A stretch of DNA of 64,000 nt from Liquorilactobacillus cacaonum DSM 21116 (GCF_001436735.1 NZ_AYZE01000014.1:311409-375408), one strand, 5' to 3'; shown: positions 52,319-60,419, numbered from the stretch's first letter. The notes: generated by a model not told the origin, from the letters alone. Numbers and translations: made by a program.

Positions 52319-53275
52319 GTGTGTACAGCAATAACTTTTTGTACAAAAAATGATATTCATTTTTTAGCGCGAACAATGGATTTTTCTTTTGAATTGAATG
52401 GGAGACCTATTTATATTCCACGTAACCATGAATTCAAGTCATTGGTACCAGAAACAAGTTTTATGACAAAGTATGGATTTATAGGTGTTGGTAAAAATAT
52501 CAATGGCTATATTTTTGCAGATGGTTTTAATGAGGAAGGATTCTCAATTGCTTCTTTATACTTTGAAAAAAACGCACAATATAGTAAAAATTCACAACCA
52601 GGACGGCTGAATATTTCTTCAACAGATATGGTTTCTTGGGCATTAGGTAATATAAAATCAGTTGCTGAATTTGAAGAAAGGTATTCAGAAGTAAATGTTG
52701 TTGATACAATTAATCCGTTTCTTCAAGTTAATGTTCCACTGCATTGGATTATTGCAGATAAGACAGGAGATACTGCTGTGTTAGAGATTACTAAAAATGG
52801 TGTTAAACTCTATCATAATCGAGTAGGAGTAATGACTAATTCACCATCTTTTCCATGGCATATGGAAAATTTGAATCATTATACAAATTTACAACCTACT
52901 GAATTTGAAGAGAAACAATATGGTGATTATGCTACGATCTCAGATGGACCTGGGTCTGGAGCTTTGGGTCTACCAGGAGATTATACTTCAACTTCACGTT
53001 TTGTTAGGACATCTTTTTTAAGACAGTATGCGAAACAAGATAATGTAGAGGACTTAAAAACTGGTGTGACTGCAGTATTACACATTCTAAATTCGGTTGA
53101 CATCCCCAAAGGTGTCAAGATTACAAAAAAAGGATTTGCGGATTATACGCAATATAAGGGCATTATGGACTTAAATGGGTTAAGTTACTATTTGATGGCG
53201 TACGATGATACTAATTTAACTCAGATTGATTTGACAGATGAATTATTGAAAAAAATTGAAGTAAAGAGTTACTAA
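52319..53275 (+). CDS. Choloylglycine hydrolase family protein (bile salt hydrolase or penicillin V acylase)
   Basis: N-terminal nucleophile hydrolase cleaving amide bonds in conjugated bile salts or penicillin V. The GTG at 52319 gives MCTAITF with the nucleophile Cys2 exposed after Met removal; GAAGGG lies nine bases upstream, and the in-frame ATG at 52310 has no room for a ribosome binding site. Arg18 and Asp21 (ARTMD), the Asn of VMTNSPSF and the Arg of SRFVRTSF are all present. 318 residues is standard. Confidence 0.9.
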   Translation: MCTAITFCTKNDIHFLARTMDFSFELNGRPIYIPRNHEFKSLVPETSFMTKYGFIGVGKNINGYIFADGFNEEGFSIASLYFEKNAQYSKNSQPGRLNISSTDMVSWALGNIKSVAEFEERYSEVNVVDTINPFLQVNVPLHWIIADKTGDTAVLEITKNGVKLYHNRVGVMTNSPSFPWHMENLNHYTNLQPTEFEEKQYGDYATISDGPGSGALGLPGDYTSTSRFVRTSFLRQYAKQDNVEDLKTGVTAVLHILNSVDIPKGVKITKKGFADYTQYKGIMDLNGLSYYLMAYDDTNLTQIDLTDELLKKIEVKSY

Positions 53276-53327
53276 AAATGCTTCATAAAAGTTAACAAAA
53301 TTAATTGTTTTTTTAGGAGAAAAATAT

Positions 53328-53789
53328 ATGGCAGATGTCAAGATATCAGCAATTTCCTCTATCAATGCTGATTTGTTTAGTCTTTTACTGGAAGCAGATC
53401 CTTCAGAAGAAATTATACGCGGATATATTAATAGGGCGTATAAATTTGTTGCTTGGTTAAGTGATATCCCTGTAGGAATTTTGCTTTTACTAGACACTCA
53501 TCCAAACACAGTCGAAATTGTTAATATCGCTGTTTCCAAAGACTTTCGTAACCAAGGTATAGGAAGTGCATTACTTGGTTTTTCAGCCGAATGGGCTAAA
53601 GGAAAAAAGTACAAGGTTATTGAAATAGGGACGGGAAGTACAAGTTTTGAACAGCTTTATTTATATCAAAAGTTTGGATTTAGGCCTTTTTCAATTGATC
53701 ATGATTTTTTTGTTAAAAATTATAATCAGCCAATTATTGAAAATAATCTTGTATTAAAAGATATGATACGGTTGCAACAATACTTATAA
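53328..53789 (+). CDS. GNAT-family N-acetyltransferase
   Basis: A 153-residue GNAT with the acetyl-CoA pyrophosphate loop DFRNQGIGSALL and the terminal YLYQKFGFRPF signature. It is the first of three successive GNAT genes (53.3-54.8 kb), none close enough in sequence to be a recent duplicate. Acceptor unknown. Confidence 0.85.
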   Translation: MADVKISAISSINADLFSLLLEADPSEEIIRGYINRAYKFVAWLSDIPVGILLLLDTHPNTVEIVNIAVSKDFRNQGIGSALLGFSAEWAKGKKYKVIEIGTGSTSFEQLYLYQKFGFRPFSIDHDFFVKNYNQPIIENNLVLKDMIRLQQYL

Positions 53790-53884
53790 TAATTACCGAA
53801 TTTTTATTTTTATATTATTGTAAGTGACATACAGATAGTTTTAGACTAACACTAGATAATATTGTCAAACAGGAGATAGATAAA

Positions 53885-54283
53885 ATGATACTATACACTA
53901 ACAAGAGAAAAATTAGAGCAGTAGAATTAGCAGAACTATTTTTTTCATCTGGAATTCATCGTCCTATAAACGATTTACCACGGTTACAAAAAATGTTAGA
54001 TCATGCCAATATTCTCTGGACCGCTTGGGATGAGAATAAGTTGGTAGGAGTAGCCAGAGCTTTAAGTGATTTTAGTTATGTTTGTTATTTATCAGATTTA
54101 GCAGTTGCCAAAGAGTATCAAAAACGAGGTATTGGGCAATCATTAATTAATAATATTCATGCTCAAATTGGTGAAGATGTTTCATTAGTTCTTTTAGCTG
54201 CACCATCTGCGTTAGAATATTATCCGAAGGTGAACTTTGAAAAAATTGATAATGCCTTCTTGAGGAGAAGACGGCCTTTCTAA
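53885..54283 (+). CDS. GNAT-family N-acetyltransferase
   Basis: A 132-residue small GNAT of the YjgM/ElaA-like kind: ILWTAWDENKLVGVARAL, LSDLAVAKEYQKRGIGQSLI and YYPKVNFEKID. AGGAG precedes the ATG. Second of three GNATs in a row. Acceptor unknown. Confidence 0.85.
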   Translation: MILYTNKRKIRAVELAELFFSSGIHRPINDLPRLQKMLDHANILWTAWDENKLVGVARALSDFSYVCYLSDLAVAKEYQKRGIGQSLINNIHAQIGEDVSLVLLAAPSALEYYPKVNFEKIDNAFLRRRRPF

Positions 54284-54308
54284 TATACAATCAAAAGAGG
54301 TTACTAAA

Positions 54309-54785
54309 TTGATTATAAATCGTATTTTTAGAGACTCAGATGCAAGTGAAGTGGCCAGCTTGGTCAGGAAAACAATGTATACAACTAATATCGGAGATTA
54401 CTCTAAAGAGTATATAGAAGCTGATCTCAAAAAACTTACTGCACAAGATTTCATTGAAAAAGCTAAGTATTTCCATTGCTATGTTTTGGTTAATGATACT
54501 GTTAATAGAATTGTCGCAGTTGGCTCGATAGGTCCTTATTGGGGAAAAAAAGATGAAAGCAGTTTTTTTAATGTTTTTGTTTTACCTGAGTATCAAGGTA
54601 TGGGGATTGGCCGCAAATTAATTAAGCTATTAGAGAATGATATCTTTTTTTTAAGAGCTAAAAGAATCGAAATTCCAGCTTCAATTACAGGATTAGGTTT
54701 TTATCAAAAAATGGGTTATCGCTTTAAAGATGGGAATGATTCTCTTGATAATGAACAGCTCTATCGATTGGAAAAGTTTAATTAA
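54309..54785 (+). CDS. GNAT-family N-acetyltransferase
   Basis: A 158-residue GNAT: FNVFVLPEYQGMGIGRKLIKLLE is the acetyl-CoA loop and GFYQKMGYRFKD the C-terminal signature. Start is TTG with AAGAGG upstream, 26 bp after the preceding GNAT, so the two are likely co-transcribed. Confidence 0.85.
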   Translation: MIINRIFRDSDASEVASLVRKTMYTTNIGDYSKEYIEADLKKLTAQDFIEKAKYFHCYVLVNDTVNRIVAVGSIGPYWGKKDESSFFNVFVLPEYQGMGIGRKLIKLLENDIFFLRAKRIEIPASITGLGFYQKMGYRFKDGNDSLDNEQLYRLEKFN

Positions 54786-54895
54786 AAATGTTTAAAAAGT
54801 CTGATTTTTTGTAACACAAGTGAATAATCATGTACATAGCTTTGATAAGAATTTGCAGGATGTTATTGATTAAAAAATTACTAGGAGAAATTAAA

Positions 54896-55339
54896 ATGTC
54901 GCAATGGTACGAAAATCGAATTGATTCTGCGATTAACGGAACTAATCCAATGGTTATGGCAGAGCTAGAGGGCGGATATGCGGTTTTTGGGGATGTACAA
55001 TTTCTCCCCGGTTATTCAGTCTTATTACCAAAAAGAAATGTTTCATCTTTAAATGATTTAAATATAAATGAAAGAACTTGTTTTTTACGGGATATGAGTA
55101 TTTTGGGAGATGCAGTTTTATATGCCTGTAAAGCAAAAAGAATCAATTATGATATATTAGGCAATACAGATGGTTTTCTACATGCACATGTTTTTCCGAG
55201 GTATTCAACAGAGAATCCTCAAAGATTGAAGAAGCCTGTTTGGTTGTATAGTCCTGATTATTGGACTAACCCTAAATATAGCTATAATCCTCAAAAACAT
55301 GATCAGATAAGGAAAACAATAACAGATTATTTGATTTAA
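54896..55339 (+). CDS. HIT-like protein
   Basis: A 147-residue protein related to histidine-triad nucleotide hydrolases: LPGYSVLLPKRNVSSLNDL and the active-site segment GFLHAHVFPRY (HAHVFP instead of the usual H-x-H-x-H). The third histidine is absent, so standard HIT activity is uncertain; relatives include ADP-ribose or diadenosine polyphosphate enzymes. ATG 54896 follows AGGAGA. Confidence 0.7.
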   Translation: MSQWYENRIDSAINGTNPMVMAELEGGYAVFGDVQFLPGYSVLLPKRNVSSLNDLNINERTCFLRDMSILGDAVLYACKAKRINYDILGNTDGFLHAHVFPRYSTENPQRLKKPVWLYSPDYWTNPKYSYNPQKHDQIRKTITDYLI

Positions 55340-55423
55340 ATGTGTAAATAAAAAGACTAGTGCCACTTTCAGATATTAACACTAATTAGAAAAATACTGA
55401 TTATAATGAGGAAAATTCATACA

Positions 55424-55927
55424 ATGACAAGTCAATATACAACTGTTTTTATTGATCGTGATGGGCATTTTCAGTCTTTGCAAGATTTTGAAATATTTTC
55501 TTATACCTTAGAAGCACTTCAGAAATTAAAAAAAAACAAAATTAAAGTATTTGGACTATCCAATCAGACACATATTGAAGATGGTAGAATCAACTATTAT
55601 GATTTTTTTGATTCTCTTATTTCAATGGGATTTGAAGATGCTTTTATTTGCCCTCATTCTGAAAGTATCAATTGTAACTGTAGAAAACCAAAAAAGGGTC
55701 TGATTGAGCAAGCGCATGCAAAATATGATTTTGAAAATAGCAAGTCAGTTATCATTGGTGATCGATACTCATCTGACATGCGACTTGCTCTTGACTGTGA
55801 TATGCTGGGAATTCACGTTGCAACAGGAAAGCATGAACCAATTGTTATTTTAAATAATAAATATAGCATTGATAAAATTGTTGAAGTTGAAACATTAAAA
55901 GAGGCTGTTGATTATATTATTGATTGA
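55424..55927 (+). CDS. HAD-IIIA family phosphatase
   Basis: A 167-residue haloacid-dehalogenase-type phosphatase similar to histidinol- or heptose-bisphosphate phosphatases. FIDRDGHF supplies the catalytic Asp pair, GLSNQTH the second motif, CNCRKPKKGLIEQA the lysine motif (with Cys residues often binding zinc) and IIGDRYSSDM the last motif. ATG at 55424 is nine bases after GAGGAAA. Substrate unknown. Confidence 0.82.
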   Translation: MTSQYTTVFIDRDGHFQSLQDFEIFSYTLEALQKLKKNKIKVFGLSNQTHIEDGRINYYDFFDSLISMGFEDAFICPHSESINCNCRKPKKGLIEQAHAKYDFENSKSVIIGDRYSSDMRLALDCDMLGIHVATGKHEPIVILNNKYSIDKIVEVETLKEAVDYIID

Positions 55928-56208
55928 ATAATGTTAAATTACTCTTTGTTACTAATGTTTTGAATCTGATTCTTAACTTTCTAGAAAGTTGAGCCAAGCA
56001 AATAATTTGTGAGGATTTCTCGCTTTTGGCAATAAATGAAGTGCTTGCTTCTAGATTGTCATTGAAATGTTGAATTTTTTCTAAATTAAAAAAAAGAGGC
56101 TATTTCCTTATGTTCTATACCAAGATTGTTGGTCTGCAAAGCTACTTTTTTAATATATGTTAATAGAGATTCAGAATAGTTTTTTTCAAACAGCATAATT
56201 TTTACCAT
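55917..56208 (-). pseudogene. Frameshifted gene of unknown function
   Basis: An ATG at 56206-56208 with GAGGTG five bases upstream opens a frame that stops after 40 codons at a run of eight T (minus strand, 56088-56095). Removing one T makes a continuous frame of about 96 codons to a stop at 55917-55919, overlapping the HAD gene end by 11 bp. The joined protein starts MVKIMLFEKNYSES and continues NLEKIQHFNDNLE then CLAQLSRKLRIRF. I do not recognise it. Confidence 0.6.
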
Positions 56209-56253
56209 TTAATCACCTCGTTAGTTATTTCTAGTGCTCAAAATTTGAAAATG

Positions 56254-56628
56254 TTAGTTACCACGGGTCTGTCTTTTAGCTAACATTTCGTTGTAAATTT
56301 CCTTCTTTTTTTGTAGAAAGTCTAATTGTTTTTGTAATTTCAAAAACTCTTTGTTTAATAATTGCTGTTGTTCATCAAGAAGCGTGATTCGTTTTTCGAT
56401 TGTTTGGTCTCCTTGTTGCCTTAAATAAGAATATTCACGAATGTTCTCTAGTGGCATTCCAGTTTGCTTTAGTCGTAATACAAATTTCATCCAATTTAAA
56501 TCAGTATCAGTAAACTCGCGATAATTATTTTTCAATCTGTTCGGTTTGAGGATGCCTAAGTTTTCATAATATCTCAAAGTTGGTACTGAAAGACCTGTCA
56601 ATTTAGAAAATTGTTGGATTTTGTACAT
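56254..56628 (-). CDS. MerR-family transcriptional regulator
   Basis: A 124-residue MerR regulator: winged HTH FSKLTGLSVPTLRYYENLGIL at the N terminus, NYREFTDTDLNWMKFVLRL and a C-terminal coiled coil (about residues 70-118). No cysteine-based metal site is evident, suggesting the AdhR/YyaN-like aldehyde- or stress-responsive group. AAGGAG precedes the ATG. It is divergent from a carboxymuconolactone-decarboxylase-like gene that it probably controls. Confidence 0.88.
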   Translation of the reverse strand: MYKIQQFSKLTGLSVPTLRYYENLGILKPNRLKNNYREFTDTDLNWMKFVLRLKQTGMPLENIREYSYLRQQGDQTIEKRITLLDEQQQLLNKEFLKLQKQLDFLQKKKEIYNEMLAKRQTRGN

Positions 56629-56645
56629 AGTTTCTCCTTGCTATA

Positions 56646-56655
56646 AAGTTAACTT
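56646..56655. promoter_or_regulatory. Candidate MerR operator
   Basis: AAGTTAACTT is a perfect 10-bp palindrome in the divergent MerR/CMD intergenic region, next to TTAACTTGATAG and TAATAAT elements that could be -35/-10 of the CMD gene. Confidence 0.4.
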
Positions 56656-56698
56656 GATAGTTTATATTAATAATATCAAATCAAAGGAGAGTTTACTA

Positions 56699-57073
56699 AT
56701 GGACAATATACGGTATAAAAAAGGAATCAACAATCTTGATAAAATTGACGGTAAAGCTGGAAAAATGGTCATAGACTCATTGAGAGATATTTCTCCAGAA
56801 ACGGGGCAATTTATTATTGAGTTTGCCTTTGGGGATATTTATGAAAGAAAAATATTAAATTTGAAGCAAAGAGAAATGATTACCCTCAGCAGTTTATTAA
56901 CACAAGGAGATACACATAATCAATTAATAGTTCATATTAATGGTGCTCTAAATGTCGGATTAACTCAAAATGAGATTATTGAAATTTTCATTCAATGTAT
57001 TCCATACGTTGGATTTCCGAAGGTACTCAATGCTATAAGTACGGCAAAAGAAGTATTTAACTCAAAGAAATAG
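56699..57073 (+). CDS. Carboxymuconolactone decarboxylase family protein
   Basis: A 124-residue AhpD-like helical protein: FGDIYERKILNLKQREMITLSSLLTQGDTHNQL and HINGALNVGLTQNEIIEIFIQ are the family signature. Members act as decarboxylases or peroxidase-like proteins; the conserved cysteines of AhpD are absent, so a redox role is unlikely. ATG at 56699 has AAAGGAGA upstream. MerR-controlled by position. Confidence 0.85.
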   Translation: MDNIRYKKGINNLDKIDGKAGKMVIDSLRDISPETGQFIIEFAFGDIYERKILNLKQREMITLSSLLTQGDTHNQLIVHINGALNVGLTQNEIIEIFIQCIPYVGFPKVLNAISTAKEVFNSKK

Positions 57074-57130
57074 TTTAATAAATTAAATTATTTGGGTTCT
57101 TTTTCAACAGCTGTTGAGAGAAATTTGTAT

Positions 57131-57169
57131 AAGAAAATCAATTCAAAAATGAATTGATTTTCTTTTTTT
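57131..57169 (+). terminator. Terminator after the CMD gene
   Basis: A perfect 14-bp stem (57131-57144 with 57151-57164) and a T-run. Confidence 0.88.
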
Positions 57170-57180
57170 AATACATTAAA

Positions 57181-57224
57181 TAGGGAACTGAATCAAAATT
57201 TAGTTTTTGACCCATCCCCCTTTT
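57181..57224. repeat. Hairpin of the GGTCAAAA family
   Basis: GGGAACTGAATCAAAA opposes TTTTTGACCCATCCC, imperfectly paired; a related copy of the hairpins at 33.5, 42.7, 46.2 and 49.6 kb. Confidence 0.5.
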
Positions 57225-57237
57225 AGAAGATGAAAAA

Positions 57238-57708
57238 ATGAAATTAGTTGAGTACAATGATAAATGCAAAAGTCAGTTGAAATCTTATAAGGTAGGAGAT
57301 GATATGTACACTGGATTACCGCAAAACGTAGTCATTATTTCTCAAAAAAATAAAAACTATCATTCAGTCCTATTAATTAAGGATTTACACGAAATTAGTA
57401 CTTTCTTTATGTTGAATTATGACGAAGATAAATTTAAATATATGACTGCTACAAAAAGTGTTCTATTACGAAGTTTTTCAACTAAGGAAGCTTTTTTTAA
57501 GAAAAGGGTATGCATTAAAAGCTCTACATTTATTACCAAATTATATCCACAATAATTATCCTGTGGTGAAAAAATTGTTATAGGTGTAAATGAAAAAAAT
57601 TTAGCTGCTCAAAATCCTTATGAAAAAGCAGCATTTATAAAAAATCCCAAACTTACATCGGGAAAAAGGGGAAACAATTTATTTTCAGTAAAGAAATATA
57701 GAAACTAA
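57238..57708 (+). pseudogene. GNAT acetyltransferase gene with an in-frame stop
   Basis: The frame encodes 105 residues of a GNAT (LLIKDLHEISTFFML, SVLLRSFSTKEAFF) and stops at TAA 57553-57555. The same frame continues to 57708 with EKIVIGVNEKNLAAQNPYEKAAF, the family's terminal V-N-x-x-N-x-x-A-x-x-x-Y signature. So a single nonsense codon splits a gene of about 156 codons. The ribosome binding site is also weak. It is a decaying gene or one read through at low level. Confidence 0.75.
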
Positions 57709-57815
57709 TCTACGAGGTAACTAAATATGTACTTGAAAATGGAACAAATACTACATTGGTTAATTGAATAAAAAATTACGTTTCTTAGCTAAAATAAAGG
57801 AGTTACCATTTGATT

Positions 57816-57935
57816 ATGATAAAAACTGCAATTTTTTAAGATATTCATGAAAATTTGAGTGCATTAAACATTTTTTATGAAGATGCTAAAAATAAAATAA
57901 AGATTTCTCATTTTTTTGTTATTCTAATTGTATAA
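57816..57935 (+). pseudogene. Stub of a metallophosphoesterase gene
   Basis: After AAAGGAG near 57796, an ATG opens MIKTAIF, then TAA, then DIHENLSALNIFYEDAKN in the same frame. This matches the start of phosphoesterases such as the intact one at 60691-61536 (ALLSDVHGN, DAKNNG). The stop replaces the expected Ser of SDIHGN. Similarity ends where the GIY-YIG gene begins, so the remainder was lost or replaced. Confidence 0.6.
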
Positions 57936-58839
57936 ACTGCGTAGGTAAATTTTCTGCTTCACGTTGATTAATGGACTTTCCATTTGCATCTTTCCATTCC
58001 TTTCTCCCATTTACCGATGATCCCGTAATAAAAGAGGCTGCTGCTGATGGACTAGTAAAAAGTATATCTTCTAGTAGAATGAAATTTTCATCATAATGAT
58101 TTTTAGCAAGCTCTCTGTTTTTTAGTGTTCCGCTACTAGCTGATTTTGAAATTTTTTTCTTTAGCTTACTTCCTTTAAGTACAACAAATCCTTCACTTGT
58201 TTGTTTTCCTTTGGCAATAATTTTTTGTGCAGTATGTGTTTTAATTGTGAGGGTAAGAATTGGCTCATTATCAAGCAATTGTGCAGTAGTACCAGTTGTA
58301 GGTTCGTTAATTATAGGTTCAAAAATACTATATCCTAATGCACCAATTACTATTTTTGTATAATCAATAAATTCTTCTAATTCAGATTCCTTTTCTTCAG
58401 TGACATTTCCAAGAGTAGGTTCATTTGCATTTTTTACGATATACCTTTTACTTTTAGTTGCTATTTTTGTATATTTATTTTCGAGATAGCTAATTTCTGT
58501 TGGACCAAAAATATTATTCGAAGTAGTAAACACAACAGCTTCAGTCCAATAATCTTTCTCCGGATTACGTTTGTGTTCCTGAAGTCTATGCAAAATTCCT
58601 TCTCCGTTTTTTCTTACTCCAGCTTGTCCTATGTACACAATATTTTCTTGTGTTTCGTCGGAAGTACTAAATAAAAAATAAACCCCAGTTTGTTTTAGAG
58701 CTTCAATATTTTTTGCTTGTTCTAAGGCGGTTCTTGGAATTTTATATGCTACTCCTGTCCAGTTAGCTAAGGAGCATTTAATACGTCCCTTTGGTGTGCC
58801 ATCTATTAAATATAACTGAATTGTTTTGCCTTTCGCCAT
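57919..58839 (-). CDS. GIY-YIG nuclease family protein with DUF4357 domain
   Basis: A 306-residue protein. Residues about 48-150 form a GIY-YIG domain: TGVYFLFS...NIVYIGQAG (both tyrosines), ILHRLQEH with the catalytic Arg, and TEISYLENK with the metal-binding Glu. The C-terminal part (about 190-306) is a DUF4357 domain with SGTLKNRELAKNHY, SPSAAASFITGSSVNGRKEW. Such fusions are known but functionally uncharacterised. It lies between gene remnants and has its own TATAAT-type -10 upstream, suggesting an acquired gene. Confidence 0.85.
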   Translation of the reverse strand: MAKGKTIQLYLIDGTPKGRIKCSLANWTGVAYKIPRTALEQAKNIEALKQTGVYFLFSTSDETQENIVYIGQAGVRKNGEGILHRLQEHKRNPEKDYWTEAVVFTTSNNIFGPTEISYLENKYTKIATKSKRYIVKNANEPTLGNVTEEKESELEEFIDYTKIVIGALGYSIFEPIINEPTTGTTAQLLDNEPILTLTIKTHTAQKIIAKGKQTSEGFVVLKGSKLKKKISKSASSGTLKNRELAKNHYDENFILLEDILFTSPSAAASFITGSSVNGRKEWKDANGKSINQREAENLPTQFIQLE

Positions 58840-59242
58840 TTAATCAACAACCTTTCTTAATTACGTCGAATATCTCACCTTTTATTATATCATTTTGTAT
58901 GTAATCTATATCTTTTCAATCACAAAATTTTATCCTCACAAGGTCAAGATGCGGGTAAGGATGAATAATTACATACTTATTTTAAGAACAGTACAAAATT
59001 GGTATAACGTGATATCTTTTTGTGATGTACTATATATAATTTCTTTTATCCAGTGATATAATAAAAGTAATATGTGGATATTTTGTTTGATTAAAAGATA
59101 AAAGAATGTCTTAAAAAAAGAATTGAGTGTATCTTTAACTAATATTTATTTAAATTATAAGTGCTTTATCTAATTGTAATTTTGTTTTGTGTTATTAAGA
59201 TAAAATTAAGCCTGACCAAATTATTGAAGGAGAATAGTCAGC
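58840..59242. other. AT-rich intergenic region without a supported gene
   Basis: It separates the divergent GIY-YIG and brxA-like genes. It contains several TATAAT-like hexamers (for example near 58882 minus and 59036 plus), but no open frame, terminator or repeat I can defend. Confidence 0.6.
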
Positions 59243-59542
59243 ATGACGGAGAAAAAATACAGTGCAGGATTAGTTTCACAACGATTCTGGTTTTATGAAA
59301 CTAAGCAATATATTAAAATGTTAAGTGAGGGTAGAACTGATATAGAAATTAAAAAACTTAGTGAGGAGGAAAATATATTTGGAGCAGCTAGTACAAGCCG
59401 CGCAAAAGAGACCTACAGAGCAGCACATCGCCGTATCAATGTTTTAGGAAATGAAATGCAAGGGTTGTTTCTTAAATTAAACCTTGATAATCAAAAAATT
59501 ACTGTTTTGATATCAGTCCTTTTGTTAAATGATTTAATGTAG
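59243..59542 (+). pseudogene. Truncated brxA-like gene (DUF1819, BREX)
   Basis: The 99 residues match the N-terminal half of BrxA (DUF1819), the small DNA-binding first gene of BREX phage-defence operons: KKYSAGLVSQRFWFYETKQYI, EENIFGAASTSRAKETYRAAHRRI and LDNQKITVLISVLLLNDLM. Full BrxA is about 200 residues; the frame stops just where the next domain should start, and the flanking sequence holds no brxB, brxC or pglX. The ribosome binding site (GAAGGAG) and ATG are intact, so a short protein could still be made. Confidence 0.7.
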
Positions 59543-59629
59543 CTCTTTTGGTATAATTAAAAATAAAAAAGCACTGGTTGCAGATAGCACCTTCAAAACA
59601 ATACCCCTTACATAGAAAGGATATCCAAC

Positions 59630-59864
59630 ATGTATAATGACCAGACCGTACTTAGTATTAAAACTGACTGGGAGCCAAAAGAAAATCATCCTGCATTGGG
59701 CATATCATCCTAAAGACGATTATTTTTTTGATCCACAAGAAGTTAGAGTTAGAGTTAGTTTTTATGATTACCGTAAGCGCAAAGACAAGTACGGATTTGT
59801 ACGTGAATTTAAAGAGTATAAGGCAAACAAACTTGATAAGGAAGTAGCAATTATACTTCACTAA
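59630..59864 (+). pseudogene. Decayed transposase fragments (IS1182-like)
   Basis: An ATG at 59630 with AAAGGA upstream opens MYNDQTVLSIKTDWEPKENH, similar to the start of IS1182-type transposases as I remember them, then stops at 59713. A second frame ending at 59864 encodes KDDYFFDP and YRKRKDKYGFVREFKEYKA, like an internal segment of the same family. This fits an internally deleted, frameshifted transposase. The assignment is from memory and moderate at best. Confidence 0.4.
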
Positions 59865-60350
59865 TTAGATTACCAGATGCAAAAGTTAGTCATGAATTAA
59901 AAACAAGTCAAGCTAAGTCTTTGAGAGGTTCGTTGACCAGAGACCTACACATACCAGAATAGCAGGAATTAAAGAAGTCATGAGGATGTTTTTAATGAAT
60001 TTAATTACAGAGAGAAGGGCAATCATGGAAAAAATATATCTTTATTGAAACTCTTACTCGTAAAAATACTGGTAACAACAAATTACCAGTATCCGCAAAA
60101 TGGTATTAAGTGAGAACGAAGAAAGAAATGGAAACAAAAAGGTTCATAAGCAAACTGAATTTTACAAAATTAATCGAATATTTGATTATAAACAAAATGT
60201 AAAGCATTCTAAAAACACTAATAAATAATGATTTAAAGCTAATTTAACTAGAAATAATTAATTAACTTCAGCAAGTTTTAAACACGTAAATCAGTCAAAT
60301 TCATTGAATAAATCGCTAAATTAATGAGTCTAGGTATGAAAATTAAAAAA

Positions 60351-60419
60351 AGTCGTCAAAATTCAATCAGTAAATCTAATTGCTTTTGCTGATTTTAATT
60401 TTCAACGACTATTTTTTTT
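60351..60419. terminator. Long terminator-like hairpin
   Basis: AGTCGT (60351) and ACGACT (60405-60410) close a long imperfect stem with AAAATT/AATTTT and AATCAG/CTGATT blocks; A7 before and T8 after allow use in both directions. Confidence 0.6.

Noticed and set aside
58840-59242. Small RNA gene suggested by several TATAAT boxes
   Set aside because: TATAAT is expected by chance in such AT-rich DNA, and no -35, stable fold or terminator accompanies it.
59742-59758. Tandem GTTAGA repeats as a CRISPR or satellite
   Set aside because: Just three short units inside a decayed coding stretch; no spacer structure. No CRISPR array was seen anywhere in the window.
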